A stretch of DNA of 64,000 nucleotides, from NCBI RefSeq assembly GCF_014203235.1, contig NZ_JACHIN010000003.1, positions 301,590-365,589 of the forward strand, written 5' to 3'. Below the pieces are notes generated by a model that saw nothing but the letters and a program-made list of their open reading frames with translations, made no database searches and was not told the DNA's origin. Every line of letters begins with the position of its first letter. Position 1 is the first letter of the stretch. The translations under genes were made by a program, and so were the position numbers. Origin of the DNA: Nonomuraea endophytica. Lineage in GTDB: Bacteria; Actinomycetota; Actinomycetes; Streptosporangiales; Streptosporangiaceae. Below, piece by piece: positions 25,206 to 34,548 of the stretch.

Positions 25206-26075
25206 TTAGAAGTCAAAGGCGCGCTGATGGTATCTGATAATTTTGTGTGCTTCTTTGCCGGAAAGTGCAGAGTTGCGTAGTATGGCGAACTCTCTCTCCA
25301 GCGTAGCGGCACGCAGCTCGTCGAAGACGAACTGCTCGGAGGTGTTGCTGCCGATATAGGGCAGAGAACTGCCGGGCGTCTCGTCGTCACCGAGATTGAA
25401 CAGTGTGAACGACTCGTCCAGTATTCCGTGAGCGCCTCCCAGGGGAAGAACGAAGAGCTCGACGTGACTCTGCAGGGATATATCCAATAGCTTCGCCAAT
25501 TGTTGATGCATTATCCGCTTGCTGCCAAATCTCCGGATAAGAACGGACTCATCAAGGATGATGTAATAGGTTGCGGAAACGGGTGGACTGAGGATGGACT
25601 GCCGGCTCAGTCGAAGTGCTACTCGCTCCTCGACCTGGCTGGCGGTCAGTCCCACGTCAACCAGTCGCCAGTTCTCTATGAGGGTTTTCGCATACTCCTC
25701 GGTCTGCAGGATCCCCGGCACGAAACTGGTACACCACTGCCGGGTCGAGGTTGAGAGCGTCTCGATTTCGAGAAACGCGAGAAGGCTCTGACTCATCGGC
25801 TCTCGATGACGCCAGGAAGGTGGGGTTGGCGAACTGGCCGCGAGCTTGATCAGGCGGGTTCTGCGGCTCTCTGTCACTTCGAACAAGTCGAGAAACTTGT
25901 CGGTATCATCCTGGGAAATGCTGATCCGGGCGTTTTCTACCCTGCTGACCTTGGATGGGGACCAGCCGAGTTGCCGGGCGAGGTCGTCGCCGGTCATCCC
26001 CGATCGTTCGCGCAGGCGCTTCAACTCGAAAGCCAGGAGGCGTCGCTGTACGGTTGGGACGGATGTCCGATTCAC
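25206..26075 (-). CDS. XRE-family regulator with DUF5753 domain
   Basis: A 289-residue protein with an N-terminal XRE helix-turn-helix (LKRLRERSGMTGDDLARQLGWSPSKVSRVENARISIS) and a DUF5753 domain over the remaining 190 residues, including the family motif VPGILQTEEYAKTLIE and the region around LDESVLIRRFG. WhiJ-type proteins of this architecture repress development or secondary metabolism genes in Streptomyces. GTG start with GAGGAG upstream. It is divergent from the DUF6292-like gene, across a 32-bp perfect palindrome. Lower GC content than the surroundings suggests acquisition or relaxed codon use. Confidence 0.92.
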   Translation of the reverse strand: MNRTSVPTVQRRLLAFELKRLRERSGMTGDDLARQLGWSPSKVSRVENARISISQDDTDKFLDLFEVTESRRTRLIKLAASSPTPPSWRHREPMSQSLLAFLEIETLSTSTRQWCTSFVPGILQTEEYAKTLIENWRLVDVGLTASQVEERVALRLSRQSILSPPVSATYYIILDESVLIRRFGSKRIMHQQLAKLLDISLQSHVELFVLPLGGAHGILDESFTLFNLGDDETPGSSLPYIGSNTSEQFVFDELRAATLEREFAILRNSALSGKEAHKIIRYHQRAFDF

Positions 26076-26143
26076 GCGTTCTCCTCAAGGTTGAACTTTT
26101 CCCGGATTCCGCCGTGATCACTCCCTGCATTGAGCCATAGAAA

Positions 26144-26175
26144 TAAAGCTGCATGCAAGCTTGCATGCAGCTTTA
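26144..26175. promoter_or_regulatory. 32-bp perfect palindrome, candidate operator of the XRE-DUF5753 regulator
   Basis: TAAAGCTGCATGCAAG (26144-26159) is followed by its exact reverse complement. It contains two TGCATGCA elements around a central AAGCTT. It lies between two divergent genes, 68 bp from the regulator start and 31 bp from the other start, the position expected for an operator governing both. It has no U tract, so a terminator role is unlikely. Confidence 0.75.
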
Positions 26176-26206
26176 GCCGCTCTCATCCTAGAGTCAGGGA
26201 GGCGGC

Positions 26207-26899
26207 ATGAATCGGAATATGCCACACAGCGCGACCGCGCAAGCAACTCCCACCCCGGCTGCAGCCAGCGTCGCCGTGCGCCGGGCTCTCGGCGGTTCCC
26301 CCACGAGGGGTCAACCTTCACGGGACGACCAGGGAGCGGCGCATGCGCTACCGAGACCACGCGCGACGGGCGCGGATGTGGTGACCCCGGACGGCACCTG
26401 GCGGCTGGCCTGGCGTGAGCTTCACCGCGGCTACCTCCACGACGTCTACCTCGCGCTGATCCGGCGGGAGATCCGGCCGAGGGCGCACTGGATCGGCGAG
26501 TACCTGCCGCGCTCGGCCACGATCGAGCTGGAGGAGCCGTGCCTGGCCGGGGACGTCTCGCTGGCGCTGGCGTGGGACGAGGAGAGCGGCTGGCGGTTCG
26601 GGCGCTTCGTGCAGGGGGACGCGCGCTGCCCCACGCTCCTGCGGGCGCAGCGCTACATCGGGGGCGACGTGCTGCCGGATCCGGCCGAGGTGGGAGATAC
26701 CGCGGTGGCGCTGATCGGCGGGCTGCTCCAGCCGCAGTGGTGGTGGCGCAGGAAGGCGCGGCCGGGGTGGGGGTGGCCGTATCCGCCGGAGTACCGGTCC
26801 TATAGGGACGTGGGGGACGGGTTCGACGAGCGCTTGCGCTCGCACCTGCCACCGGACGATCCCTCGGTCATGGATGACGGTGGAGCCTGCGCAGGGTGA
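26207..26899 (+). CDS. DUF6292-like protein
   Basis: A 230-residue protein; ATG at 26207 with AGGGAGG at 26197-26203. About 55 N-terminal residues are low-complexity (Ala/Pro/Arg) and probably disordered. The folded part (about 68-160) runs RGYLHDVYLALIRREIR..., a beta segment VSLALAWDEESGWRFGRFV and GGDVLPDPAEVG, the pattern of DUF6292 proteins that often accompany XRE-DUF5753/DUF397 genes. Function is unknown. The tail includes a WWWRRKARPGWGW patch. It overlaps the opposing PucR-like gene by 32 bp at the 3' end. Confidence 0.65.
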   Translation: MNRNMPHSATAQATPTPAAASVAVRRALGGSPTRGQPSRDDQGAAHALPRPRATGADVVTPDGTWRLAWRELHRGYLHDVYLALIRREIRPRAHWIGEYLPRSATIELEEPCLAGDVSLALAWDEESGWRFGRFVQGDARCPTLLRAQRYIGGDVLPDPAEVGDTAVALIGGLLQPQWWWRRKARPGWGWPYPPEYRSYRDVGDGFDERLRSHLPPDDPSVMDDGGACAG

Positions 26900-27875
26900 G
26901 GGCCAGTTGCAGGCGTAGCCGGCCCTCCGGATCGCGGACGGTCCAGCCGAGGAGGTGTTCGGCGTGGGCCAGGCGGTCCTGGAGGGTGGAGTGGTGGACG
27001 GGGAGCTGGGCCGCCGCGGCTCGCAGACTGATGGCGTACGCGATCGCGTGCAGCGTGGCGAGCATCCAGGGAGCGGCGGAGGCGGCGTGCTCCAGCGCGT
27101 GGACGTCCGGGACGGGATCGGCCCCCGCCGGGACCGCCGCCGCCAGTGCGGCCAGTCCGCCCAGGCTGTCGTAGACGACGACGCGCGGGCCGGGATCCTG
27201 GTCGGTGCCGTCGGCGGCCAGGCGCAGCGCCAGCAGGGCCAGCGGCCAGGAGGCGGGCAGATCGCGCACGGGTACGGCGGGGCCGACGCCGGTCCTGCGG
27301 CCGGGAAGCGCAGCGCCCGGATCGGTGTCGGCGGGCACGATCCTGGCGTCGCCGCCCGCGAAGGCCACCGCCCTGGCCTGGCCGGTCACCTCCATGCCGA
27401 GGGAGCGGGCGGCGCGCAGCCGGGCCTGCTCCGGGGCGGTGCCGTCCAGGACCAGTTCCACGAGCGCCGGGTCGTCGCGCGACGGCGCCCGCCCGCGGGT
27501 CCGGTCGAGGACGTCCCTGGCGGCCACGGCGGCGCGTTCGAGCACGACCGCGTGCACGGGCCCGGCCGGTCCCGGCATCTCCAGCCACAACCGGGCGGCG
27601 CCGCCGGGCGCGGCCCCGACCGGCCAGCCTGGATCCACCTCCTGCCAGCGGTCCGTGGCGGTGCCGCCGCGGCTGCCGTCGGCCAGCACCCGGACCCGGA
27701 CGTGGCGTTCCTCGTCGACCAGGCGGGCCGGGCACCCGGCCAGTACGGCCGCGCCCCGGACGATCGCCTCCAGCCCGGCCCGCGCCTCCACCAGCCGGTC
27801 GAAGTACGCGATCACCTGAAGCGCCGCCCCCGCGTCGGGGTCGAGGGCGGACAGCCTGCCCGCGAGCTCCTTCAC
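26868..27875 (-). CDS. PucR-type helix-turn-helix regulator
   Basis: A 335-residue protein starting at the GTG at 27875. The C-terminal 60 residues form the PucR-family helix-turn-helix (HAIAYAISLRAAAAQLPVHHSTLQDRLAHAEHLLGW), and the N-terminal part has no recognised ligand domain but is strongly Ala/Gly/Arg-rich with alternating beta and helix. Such regulators often control purine, amino-acid or secondary-metabolite genes. The alpha/beta hydrolase gene upstream on the same strand lies 14 bp away, so the two are probably one operon. Confidence 0.8.
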   Translation of the reverse strand: MKELAGRLSALDPDAGAALQVIAYFDRLVEARAGLEAIVRGAAVLAGCPARLVDEERHVRVRVLADGSRGGTATDRWQEVDPGWPVGAAPGGAARLWLEMPGPAGPVHAVVLERAAVAARDVLDRTRGRAPSRDDPALVELVLDGTAPEQARLRAARSLGMEVTGQARAVAFAGGDARIVPADTDPGAALPGRRTGVGPAVPVRDLPASWPLALLALRLAADGTDQDPGPRVVVYDSLGGLAALAAAVPAGADPVPDVHALEHAASAAPWMLATLHAIAYAISLRAAAAQLPVHHSTLQDRLAHAEHLLGWTVRDPEGRLRLQLALTLRRLHRHP

Positions 27876-27889
27876 ACAGCCATCATGTC

Positions 27890-28867
27890 TCAGCCGCCGA
27901 GCAGGCGCCGCAGCCAGCGCAGCCGCGCCTCCTTGGCGTCCTGCGAGAGCGCGGCCTGCGGGGCGAGGCCGTCGAAGCCGTGGAAGCCGCCCGGCCACAC
28001 GTGCAGTTCGGCCCGGCCGCCGTCGCGCCAGACGCGCACGGCGTAGTCGACGTCCTCGTCGCGGAAGGTCTCGGCCGAGCCGACGTCGATGAACGTGGGC
28101 GGCAGGCCGGACAGGTCGGTGGCGCGGGCGGGCGCGGCGTAGGGGGACACGTCGGCGGTGCCCCGGGCGGGGCCGAGGAGGGCGGTCCAGCCGGTCTCGT
28201 TCGCGGTGCGGTCCCAGATGCCCAGCCCGGCCATCTGGTGGGAGGACGGGCTGTCGTTGCGGTCGTCGAGCATGGGGCAGACGAGCAGCTGGCCCAGGAT
28301 CGCCGGCCCGCCGCGGTCGCGGGCGAGCAGCACGACGGCGGCGGCCAGCCCGCCACCCGCGCTCGCGCCGCCCACGATGACGCGGGCGGGGTCGATGCCC
28401 AGCTCGGCGGCGTTCTTGGCGGTCCATTCGAGGCCGGCGTAGCAGTCCTCGACCGGCGCCGGATGCGGGTGCTCGGGGGCCAGGCGGTACTCGACCGAGA
28501 CGATCGCCACCCCGAGCTCCAGCGCGAGGTCGCCCAGGTCGGGCATGCCCAGGCGGCGGTCGCCGAACATCATGCCGCCGCCGTGGATGAAGTAGATGGC
28601 GGGGATCGCGCCGGCGGCGGCGGCGGGGCGGGCCACGAGCAGCGTGATGTCCGGAGCCCCCTCCGGACCCGGCGCGGTGTGGTCGGCGATGACGAGCGCG
28701 CCGTCCCGCGCGAGCTCCTCGTCGGAGGGCTGCGGCATGCTCGCGCGCGCCTCGCGCATGCCCTGGATCATGTCCGCGCTGATCGAGGAGGGAATGGCGG
28801 CGCCGAACATGTCGAGAGCCGCGGTGAGTTCCGGGTCGAACGGAGGTGGTGTGCTCATGGTGTTCAT
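27890..28867 (-). CDS. HSL-family alpha/beta hydrolase (esterase/lipase)
   Basis: A 325-residue esterase of the hormone-sensitive-lipase family. The oxyanion-hole motif HGGG (about residue 93), the nucleophile elbow GGASAGG, the conserved YRLAPEHPHPAPVED loop, the acid in the FIDVGSAETFRDED segment and the histidine in GGFHGFDG are all present. It acts on small ester substrates in the cytosol; the natural substrate is unknown. Two ATG codons 9 bp apart could serve as start. It is followed by the PucR-like regulator. Confidence 0.9.
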   Translation of the reverse strand: MNTMSTPPPFDPELTAALDMFGAAIPSSISADMIQGMREARASMPQPSDEELARDGALVIADHTAPGPEGAPDITLLVARPAAAAGAIPAIYFIHGGGMMFGDRRLGMPDLGDLALELGVAIVSVEYRLAPEHPHPAPVEDCYAGLEWTAKNAAELGIDPARVIVGGASAGGGLAAAVVLLARDRGGPAILGQLLVCPMLDDRNDSPSSHQMAGLGIWDRTANETGWTALLGPARGTADVSPYAAPARATDLSGLPPTFIDVGSAETFRDEDVDYAVRVWRDGGRAELHVWPGGFHGFDGLAPQAALSQDAKEARLRWLRRLLGG

Positions 28868-28932
28868 GGTGCGTTACGGCTCAGCCCGCCTGCGAGCGCC
28901 ACGTGGAGGAGACAACCCGCCATCTGGCGGGT

Positions 28933-31900
28933 TCAGATGTCGGCCTCCAGTGGGATCTGCCGTACTCCCGGCAGATACACGTCCAGCTCTCCGAGCTCGA
29001 ACCTCGACATCCCCACCACGTGCCAGAACTGGCCGCCGACCTGCCCCTCCAGCTTGTACCTGCCGTCGGGGGCCAGTGCCGCCCAGCCTTCCGGCAGGCC
29101 GAGCAGCGTCGCCTTGCGTTCGGCCCCTTCCCAGAGGATCACCACGCCGTCGTCGCCGGCGCTGGCCAGCAGGTCTTCGGCGGGGCTGAAGGCCACCGAC
29201 CAGACGCGGCGGGCGTGGCCGTACAACGTGTGGAGGAGACGGCCGGAGGCCGTGTCCCAGACTCGGACGGCGGGATCGTCGCCGCCGGTGGCCAGCTGGG
29301 AGCCGTCGCGGGAGAAGGTGACGCTCCACAGCCGCCCGACGTTCTTGGTGAGCGTGTGGAGCAGGCGGGGCTGCCACGGCTGGCCGGGGCGCAGCTCCCA
29401 GACCATGGTCTTGCCGTCGTTGCTGGCGCTGGCCAGTTGCCTGCCGTTGGGGGAGAAGACGACGGAGTAGACGCGGTCGGCGTGGCCTTCGAGGGTGGCC
29501 ACGCGCCCGCCGGACTCGACGTGCCAGATGCGCACCAGCCGGTCGTCGCAGCCGGTGGCGACGAAGCGGCCGTCGGGGCTGAAGGCGATCGAGCGGACCC
29601 GGCCGCGATGGTCGGCGAGGTTGCTGAGCAGGCGCGCGGTGGGCCGGTACCAGACGCGCACGCTGTCGTCGTCGTTGGCGGTGGCCAGCAGCGAGCCGTC
29701 GGGGCTGAACGCCTCGGCCCACACGTGGTCGGTCTCGGCGTTGAGCTCGCGCTCGTAGTCGCCGGTGGCGCCGTTCCAGAAGTGGACGCCGCCGTCGTTG
29801 CTGGAGGTGGCCAGGAGCGGGCCGGACGGGGCGAACGTGGCGGAGATGAGCCGGTCGGCGCTGCCGCTGAGCTCGCGCAGCCGTCGCCCGGTGCGCGGCT
29901 CCCAGATGCGGACGATGCCGTCGTTGCCGCTGGTGGCGAGCATGGAGCCGTCGGCGCTGAACCGGGCGGAGGAGATGCGCCTGCCGTGGCCGCGCAGCAC
30001 CTGCTGGCAGCGGCCGGTCGCCGGCTCCCACAGCCGGACGGTGCCGTCGTTGCTGCTGGTGGCCAGTTGCTCGCCGTCGGGGCGGAAGGCGAAGGGCCAC
30101 ACCGAGCTGCGGTGGCCGCTCAGTTCGGTACGGCGGCCGCCCCCGACGTCCTGCAGCCGCACGGCACCGTTGGCGTCGCCGGTGGCCACGGTGTGCCCGT
30201 CGGGGGAGAAGGCCACCTGGTAGACGGCGGCCGCGTGGCTGGTGTGGACGCCGTGCGCGGCGCCGCTGGCCGGGTCCCACAGCCGTACGACGCCCGCGGT
30301 GTCGCCGCTGGCCAGCAGGTTGCCGCCGGGGGAGAAGGCCACGCAGTAGACGCTTCTGGCGTGCCCGGTCAGGGTGTGCTCCAGGGCCCAGGTGGTGGCG
30401 TTCCAGACGCGGACGGTGCCGGCCTCGTCGCCGCTGGCCAGCCACCGGCCGCCGGCCACGACCCGGTAGACGGCGCCGCGGTGCCCGTCGAGCGAGCCGG
30501 TCAGGTGGCCGGTGGCCACGTCCCACACCCGCACCACGCCCGCGGCGTCGCCGGTCACCAGCGCGCCGCCGACGAACGCGGCGGTGAACACGGGCGCCTG
30601 GTGGCCGGTCAGGTCGTGGACGAGGTCGCCGCTGGTGGTGTCCCACAGGTGGATGACGCCGTCCGCGTCGCCCGCGGCGACCAGCGCGCCGTCGGGGCTG
30701 AGCCGTAGTGGCCAGACTCCGTCGGGGTGGCCGACGCGGCGGTGGCGCAGCTCGCCGGTGAGCGCGTCCCACAGCAGCACCTGCCCGTCGCTGGCCCCGG
30801 TGGCCAGGACGTCCCCGGCGAAGGTGACGGCGTAGACGCGGCCGGTGTGCTCCTGCAGCGTGCGTACGGGCTGGCCGTCCACGCACAGCAGCACGCCGCC
30901 GTCCTGGTTGCCGATCGCCAGCGTGGAGCCGTCGGGGCTGTAGGCGACGGGTTCCGGAAGGCGCGTGGTCTGGAAGTGGAAGCCGTACGGCACGCCGATC
31001 CCCGCAGGCGCGAGATGCACCTCGACCGGATGCCCCGGCACGACGGCGGCGCCGTGCAGCTCGGACATCGGCGGCAGGGTGCCGGTCACGTTGATCAGCG
31101 AGGCGCGGTGCCAGCGGGTGCCCTCGGCGGCCACGTCGCTGAGGTCGGTCTTGGCCAGGCGGGCCCCGGACAGGTCGGCGCCGGACAGGTCGGCCCCGGT
31201 GAGCCGGGCGCCGTCGAGCTTGGCCCCGGCCAGCTTGGCCGAGTTGAGCCTGGCCCGCGACAGGTTCGTGCCGGCGAGGGTGGCGCCGGTCAGGTCGGCG
31301 CCGGTGAGGTCGACTCCGGTCAGGTCACGGCCGGACAGGTCCTCGCCGCGCAGGTCCGCGCCGCGCAGGTCGGCCTGGGCGGGTGTGCGCAGCCGCGTGC
31401 TGATCTTGATGGCGTTGGCGGTGGCCACGTCGTCGGCCGGCGGGTCGGCCAGCCAGGCCCGCAGCGCCTGGGAGTCGGCCAGGTCGCACAGGAACTCCAC
31501 GGTCAGCGCCGACAGCGGGCGCCGCGACAGCGCCTCCCAGCGCCCGGCGGCGATGTGCCGGGCGATCAGCCACTCCATGACCGAGGCGTGGATGAAGCCG
31601 AACATGCCCTCGTCGGTGCGTACCATCAGGCTGCCGGTGCCCACGGCGTGCGCGGTCTGCGGGCCGGTGAGCTGCCCGTCGGCCAGGTCGGTGAGCGTCT
31701 CGGCGAGCTCGGTCAGCTCGGCCAGGCCCAGGAAGGCCTCGCCGGTGTCCCACAGCCGCAACGCCAGCGCGGTGACGGCCCGCCACAGCTCGTCCACGCT
31801 GAGCGTCCCGGCCGAGCCGGGGATGCTGGTGCGCTGCTCCTCGAAGCGCAGCCACGAGCTGAGGATCTCCTCGTACAGCAGCGCCGGGCTGATCGTGTGG

Positions 31901-34491
31901 CGGGTCGTGGCCACGGTACGCAGCCGGTCGGCGTCCAGATCGGCGATGAAGCTGAGCATGCGCGGGTTCTGCGCGAGGTCCAGCAGGTCCTTGATGCCCT
32001 CCATGAGCGACATGCGGGCCACGGCCTCGTCGCCGTCGGTGAACCGGTTCTCCAGGTACGTGCGGATCTGGGCGTGCGTGAAGTCCTCCACGGCGAAGAC
32101 CCGCCGCTGCGGCAGCACCCCGACGCGCTCGCCGAGCGTGGTCAGCACCTGGCTCTGCGACTTGAAGTGTTGTGTACGGCTGGCCACCACGATCTTCGCC
32201 TTGTCCACGGCCGCGGCCAGCAACGTGGACAGGTGGTCGGCCGCCCGGTCGTAGGTCAGCCGGGTCACCAGCTCGTCGAACCCGTCGAACAGCAGCACGA
32301 TGCGCCCCTGCGCGAGGAGGTAGCGGAACGCCTTGAGGTCGATGACCTCCTCGCGGTGGTTGGCCAGGTGCGCGGCGACGAGCGCGTCGACCGAGTGCGC
32401 CTTGTCCAGGGCCCGCAGCTCGATGAAGATCGGCGTCAGGTGGGGCAGCTCGGCCGGGATGCGCCGGGCCAGCTCGCGCAGGGCGAACGTCTTGCCGTGC
32501 CCGAACTCGCCGAGCAGCAGCAGGAAACGGCCGTGGTCGGCGGAGAGCTGGCGCATCATCTCGTCGGTCAGCCCCTGCTCGACCTTGCCGGGGCGGTCGA
32601 GCGCCCGGTAGCGCTGCGGGACGTACAGGTCGGGCGGGTAGCGGCGGTCGCCGACGAGCCTGGCGGTCTGCTCGGCGACGTAGCCGGACAGGTCGAGCAG
32701 ACCCTGGAACTCGGTGAAGCTGCGCAGGCGTACACCCCGGCGCATGAGGTCTTCACGCAGGGAACGTTCCGGCGGCGCGCCCTGGTAGACGAGCTCGCCC
32801 TGCAGGCCGGTGGCGTGCGCCTGGCGGACGAAGCGCTCGGCGTCCTCGGTGGCCGGCGTGCCGACGTGCGCGCCGACCATGGACAGCCGCACGAACCCGT
32901 CCTCGGGGTAGGTGACCACCAGATGGTCGGGGAAGCGGCGGATCCTGGCCCGCTCGTGCCTGGCCTCGCAGACCTCGGTGAGCCGGTCGAGCAGCAGGTC
33001 GACCGGCCGCGGCGCGGGCGGAGCGGGCTCCGGCTCGGAGTCGGGGACCGGCCCCGGCACGGAGGGGGCGTTCTGGTCGGCGCGGAAGGTCTCCTGGGCC
33101 GAGCGCCAGGCGCGCTTTTCGCGTTCGGGCTGGTCGGGGCCGTCTGGCGCCCAGACGCGCAGGCCCTCGCGGGTGAGCTCCAGCACGCGGTGGCGGCCAG
33201 GCCGCAGCTCGGGGCCGTCCAGCAGGAGGTTGATCCGGTGGGCGAGCAGGCGCTCGTAGGTGACGGCGTCGCTGAGGTCCCGCGCCGGATGGCCGATCGC
33301 GCCGAGCCGCAGCCAGCCGCGCTCCTCGTAGGGGCGCAGCCGTTCGGCGAACCAGGCCGCCTGGCCCTCGCCGAGCAGCGCGTACGCGTCGCGCTCCAGG
33401 TGGCTCATCGCCATCGTGGAGTTGAACCCGGCGATGACGACCTTGAGATCGGGGATCTCGAACATCGACCACGGCTGCCCGCCGTCGAAGACCCGGTCGT
33501 CCAGCCCCTGGAAGACCTCGGCGAACAGCCCCGCGAAGTGCCGCCACTTCGGCCAGTACGGCGGCTGCGGGCTGACGTCGTCGGCCTCGCAGGTCAGGAA
33601 GTACGCGCTCGCGGCGGCCTTGGTGACATCGCGCGGCCCCGGCACGATGGCCAGCCGGTGCGGTTCGAGCCCGATGAGGTGGCGCAGGTCGGTGAGGAAG
33701 CGGGTGGCCTGGCCGAACTGGCCGAGGCTGCCGGACTCGGTGAGGTTGCCGCTGACCACCATCAGGTCGGGACGCGGCATGCCCCTGTCGTACATGCCGG
33801 TCAGGTCGGCCCAGATCCTCGCCTGCATGTCCTCGGGCGTGAACGGCTCGCCCGGGTCGGGCAGCGCCCGGCCGAAGCGCGGCCCGCCGACGTGCAGCAC
33901 GCCCACCGACTCGCGCGAGCGGGCCGACTCCGCCTGGGGCGGGAAGCCGGGCGCCGTCACCGGCGTGCGCCTGGCGCGTGAGCGCTCGCCGGGTTCCGGC
34001 AGCGTGGGCGCCGGGGCGGGCTCGCCGGTGCCGTCGGGGAAGGCGGGGGCCAGCTCCGGCTTGGCGCGGCCGGCCAGCGACTCGCGTACCCGGCCGAGCA
34101 ACAGGGCCCTGGCCAGGCCGGGATCGGTGACGCCCAGCAGGTCCACCCACGTGATCGTGGACAGCAGCCCTTCGAGCTGGACGTCCTCCAGCCGGATGGT
34201 GACGAGCTTGTTGGACGGGTTGTCCGGGTCGGCCCGCAGCGCGGCCTGCCACTCCAGGCGGCCGTAGCGCGAGGTGAGGTAGTTGCGCGAGAGCACCGCC
34301 ACGACCAGCTGCGCCTCGCTGACGCCGCGGTCCATGAAGTCGATGAAGTTCGTGCCCGGCACGAAGTCCCAGTCCTGGATCATCGTCCGGTATCCGGCCG
34401 CCTCCAGTTGCCAGGCGATCCATGTGGCCCACGCCGTGTCGGCGGGGGAGTAGCTGACGAAGATGTCCGTGGGCCTTCCGTCACGCGCCAT
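28933..34491 (-). CDS. TIR - degenerate metallophosphoesterase - NACHT - pentapeptide - WD40 STAND protein
   Basis: A 1852-residue multi-domain protein, ATG at 34491. Residues 8-140 are a TIR domain: IFVSYSPADTAWATWIA, then LSRNYLTSRYGRLEW with the probable NADase glutamate E80. Residues 195-440 follow the calcineurin-like phosphoesterase fold but with altered metal ligands (LHVGGPRFG, VVSGNLTES, VPGPRDV). Residues about 497-615 are unassigned. A NACHT NTPase follows with Walker A GEFGHGKT (661-668) and Walker B IVLLFDGFDE (731-740), then a helical arm (to about 985). Pentapeptide repeats fill about 1038-1120, and about 15 WD40 blades run to the C-terminus. The layout is that of a STAND sensor-effector in which WD40 senses, NACHT oligomerises and TIR acts; role in phage defence or development is inference. 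A GATACT box ends 6 nt before the ATG. Confidence 0.9.
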   Translation of the reverse strand: MARDGRPTDIFVSYSPADTAWATWIAWQLEAAGYRTMIQDWDFVPGTNFIDFMDRGVSEAQLVVAVLSRNYLTSRYGRLEWQAALRADPDNPSNKLVTIRLEDVQLEGLLSTITWVDLLGVTDPGLARALLLGRVRESLAGRAKPELAPAFPDGTGEPAPAPTLPEPGERSRARRTPVTAPGFPPQAESARSRESVGVLHVGGPRFGRALPDPGEPFTPEDMQARIWADLTGMYDRGMPRPDLMVVSGNLTESGSLGQFGQATRFLTDLRHLIGLEPHRLAIVPGPRDVTKAAASAYFLTCEADDVSPQPPYWPKWRHFAGLFAEVFQGLDDRVFDGGQPWSMFEIPDLKVVIAGFNSTMAMSHLERDAYALLGEGQAAWFAERLRPYEERGWLRLGAIGHPARDLSDAVTYERLLAHRINLLLDGPELRPGRHRVLELTREGLRVWAPDGPDQPEREKRAWRSAQETFRADQNAPSVPGPVPDSEPEPAPPAPRPVDLLLDRLTEVCEARHERARIRRFPDHLVVTYPEDGFVRLSMVGAHVGTPATEDAERFVRQAHATGLQGELVYQGAPPERSLREDLMRRGVRLRSFTEFQGLLDLSGYVAEQTARLVGDRRYPPDLYVPQRYRALDRPGKVEQGLTDEMMRQLSADHGRFLLLLGEFGHGKTFALRELARRIPAELPHLTPIFIELRALDKAHSVDALVAAHLANHREEVIDLKAFRYLLAQGRIVLLFDGFDELVTRLTYDRAADHLSTLLAAAVDKAKIVVASRTQHFKSQSQVLTTLGERVGVLPQRRVFAVEDFTHAQIRTYLENRFTDGDEAVARMSLMEGIKDLLDLAQNPRMLSFIADLDADRLRTVATTRHTISPALLYEEILSSWLRFEEQRTSIPGSAGTLSVDELWRAVTALALRLWDTGEAFLGLAELTELAETLTDLADGQLTGPQTAHAVGTGSLMVRTDEGMFGFIHASVMEWLIARHIAAGRWEALSRRPLSALTVEFLCDLADSQALRAWLADPPADDVATANAIKISTRLRTPAQADLRGADLRGEDLSGRDLTGVDLTGADLTGATLAGTNLSRARLNSAKLAGAKLDGARLTGADLSGADLSGARLAKTDLSDVAAEGTRWHRASLINVTGTLPPMSELHGAAVVPGHPVEVHLAPAGIGVPYGFHFQTTRLPEPVAYSPDGSTLAIGNQDGGVLLCVDGQPVRTLQEHTGRVYAVTFAGDVLATGASDGQVLLWDALTGELRHRRVGHPDGVWPLRLSPDGALVAAGDADGVIHLWDTTSGDLVHDLTGHQAPVFTAAFVGGALVTGDAAGVVRVWDVATGHLTGSLDGHRGAVYRVVAGGRWLASGDEAGTVRVWNATTWALEHTLTGHARSVYCVAFSPGGNLLASGDTAGVVRLWDPASGAAHGVHTSHAAAVYQVAFSPDGHTVATGDANGAVRLQDVGGGRRTELSGHRSSVWPFAFRPDGEQLATSSNDGTVRLWEPATGRCQQVLRGHGRRISSARFSADGSMLATSGNDGIVRIWEPRTGRRLRELSGSADRLISATFAPSGPLLATSSNDGGVHFWNGATGDYERELNAETDHVWAEAFSPDGSLLATANDDDSVRVWYRPTARLLSNLADHRGRVRSIAFSPDGRFVATGCDDRLVRIWHVESGGRVATLEGHADRVYSVVFSPNGRQLASASNDGKTMVWELRPGQPWQPRLLHTLTKNVGRLWSVTFSRDGSQLATGGDDPAVRVWDTASGRLLHTLYGHARRVWSVAFSPAEDLLASAGDDGVVILWEGAERKATLLGLPEGWAALAPDGRYKLEGQVGGQFWHVVGMSRFELGELDVYLPGVRQIPLEADI

Positions 34492-34548
34492 CTGGCCAGT
34501 ATCCCGCGTGGGATCGGTGTTTTGGAGGTGGTGTGCGATCATCGTCGG

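Noticed and set aside
30727..33981. A 1084-codon open frame opposite the TIR-NACHT gene
   Set aside because: The opposite strand has clear domain motifs along its whole length; this reading shows only repetitive antisense composition.
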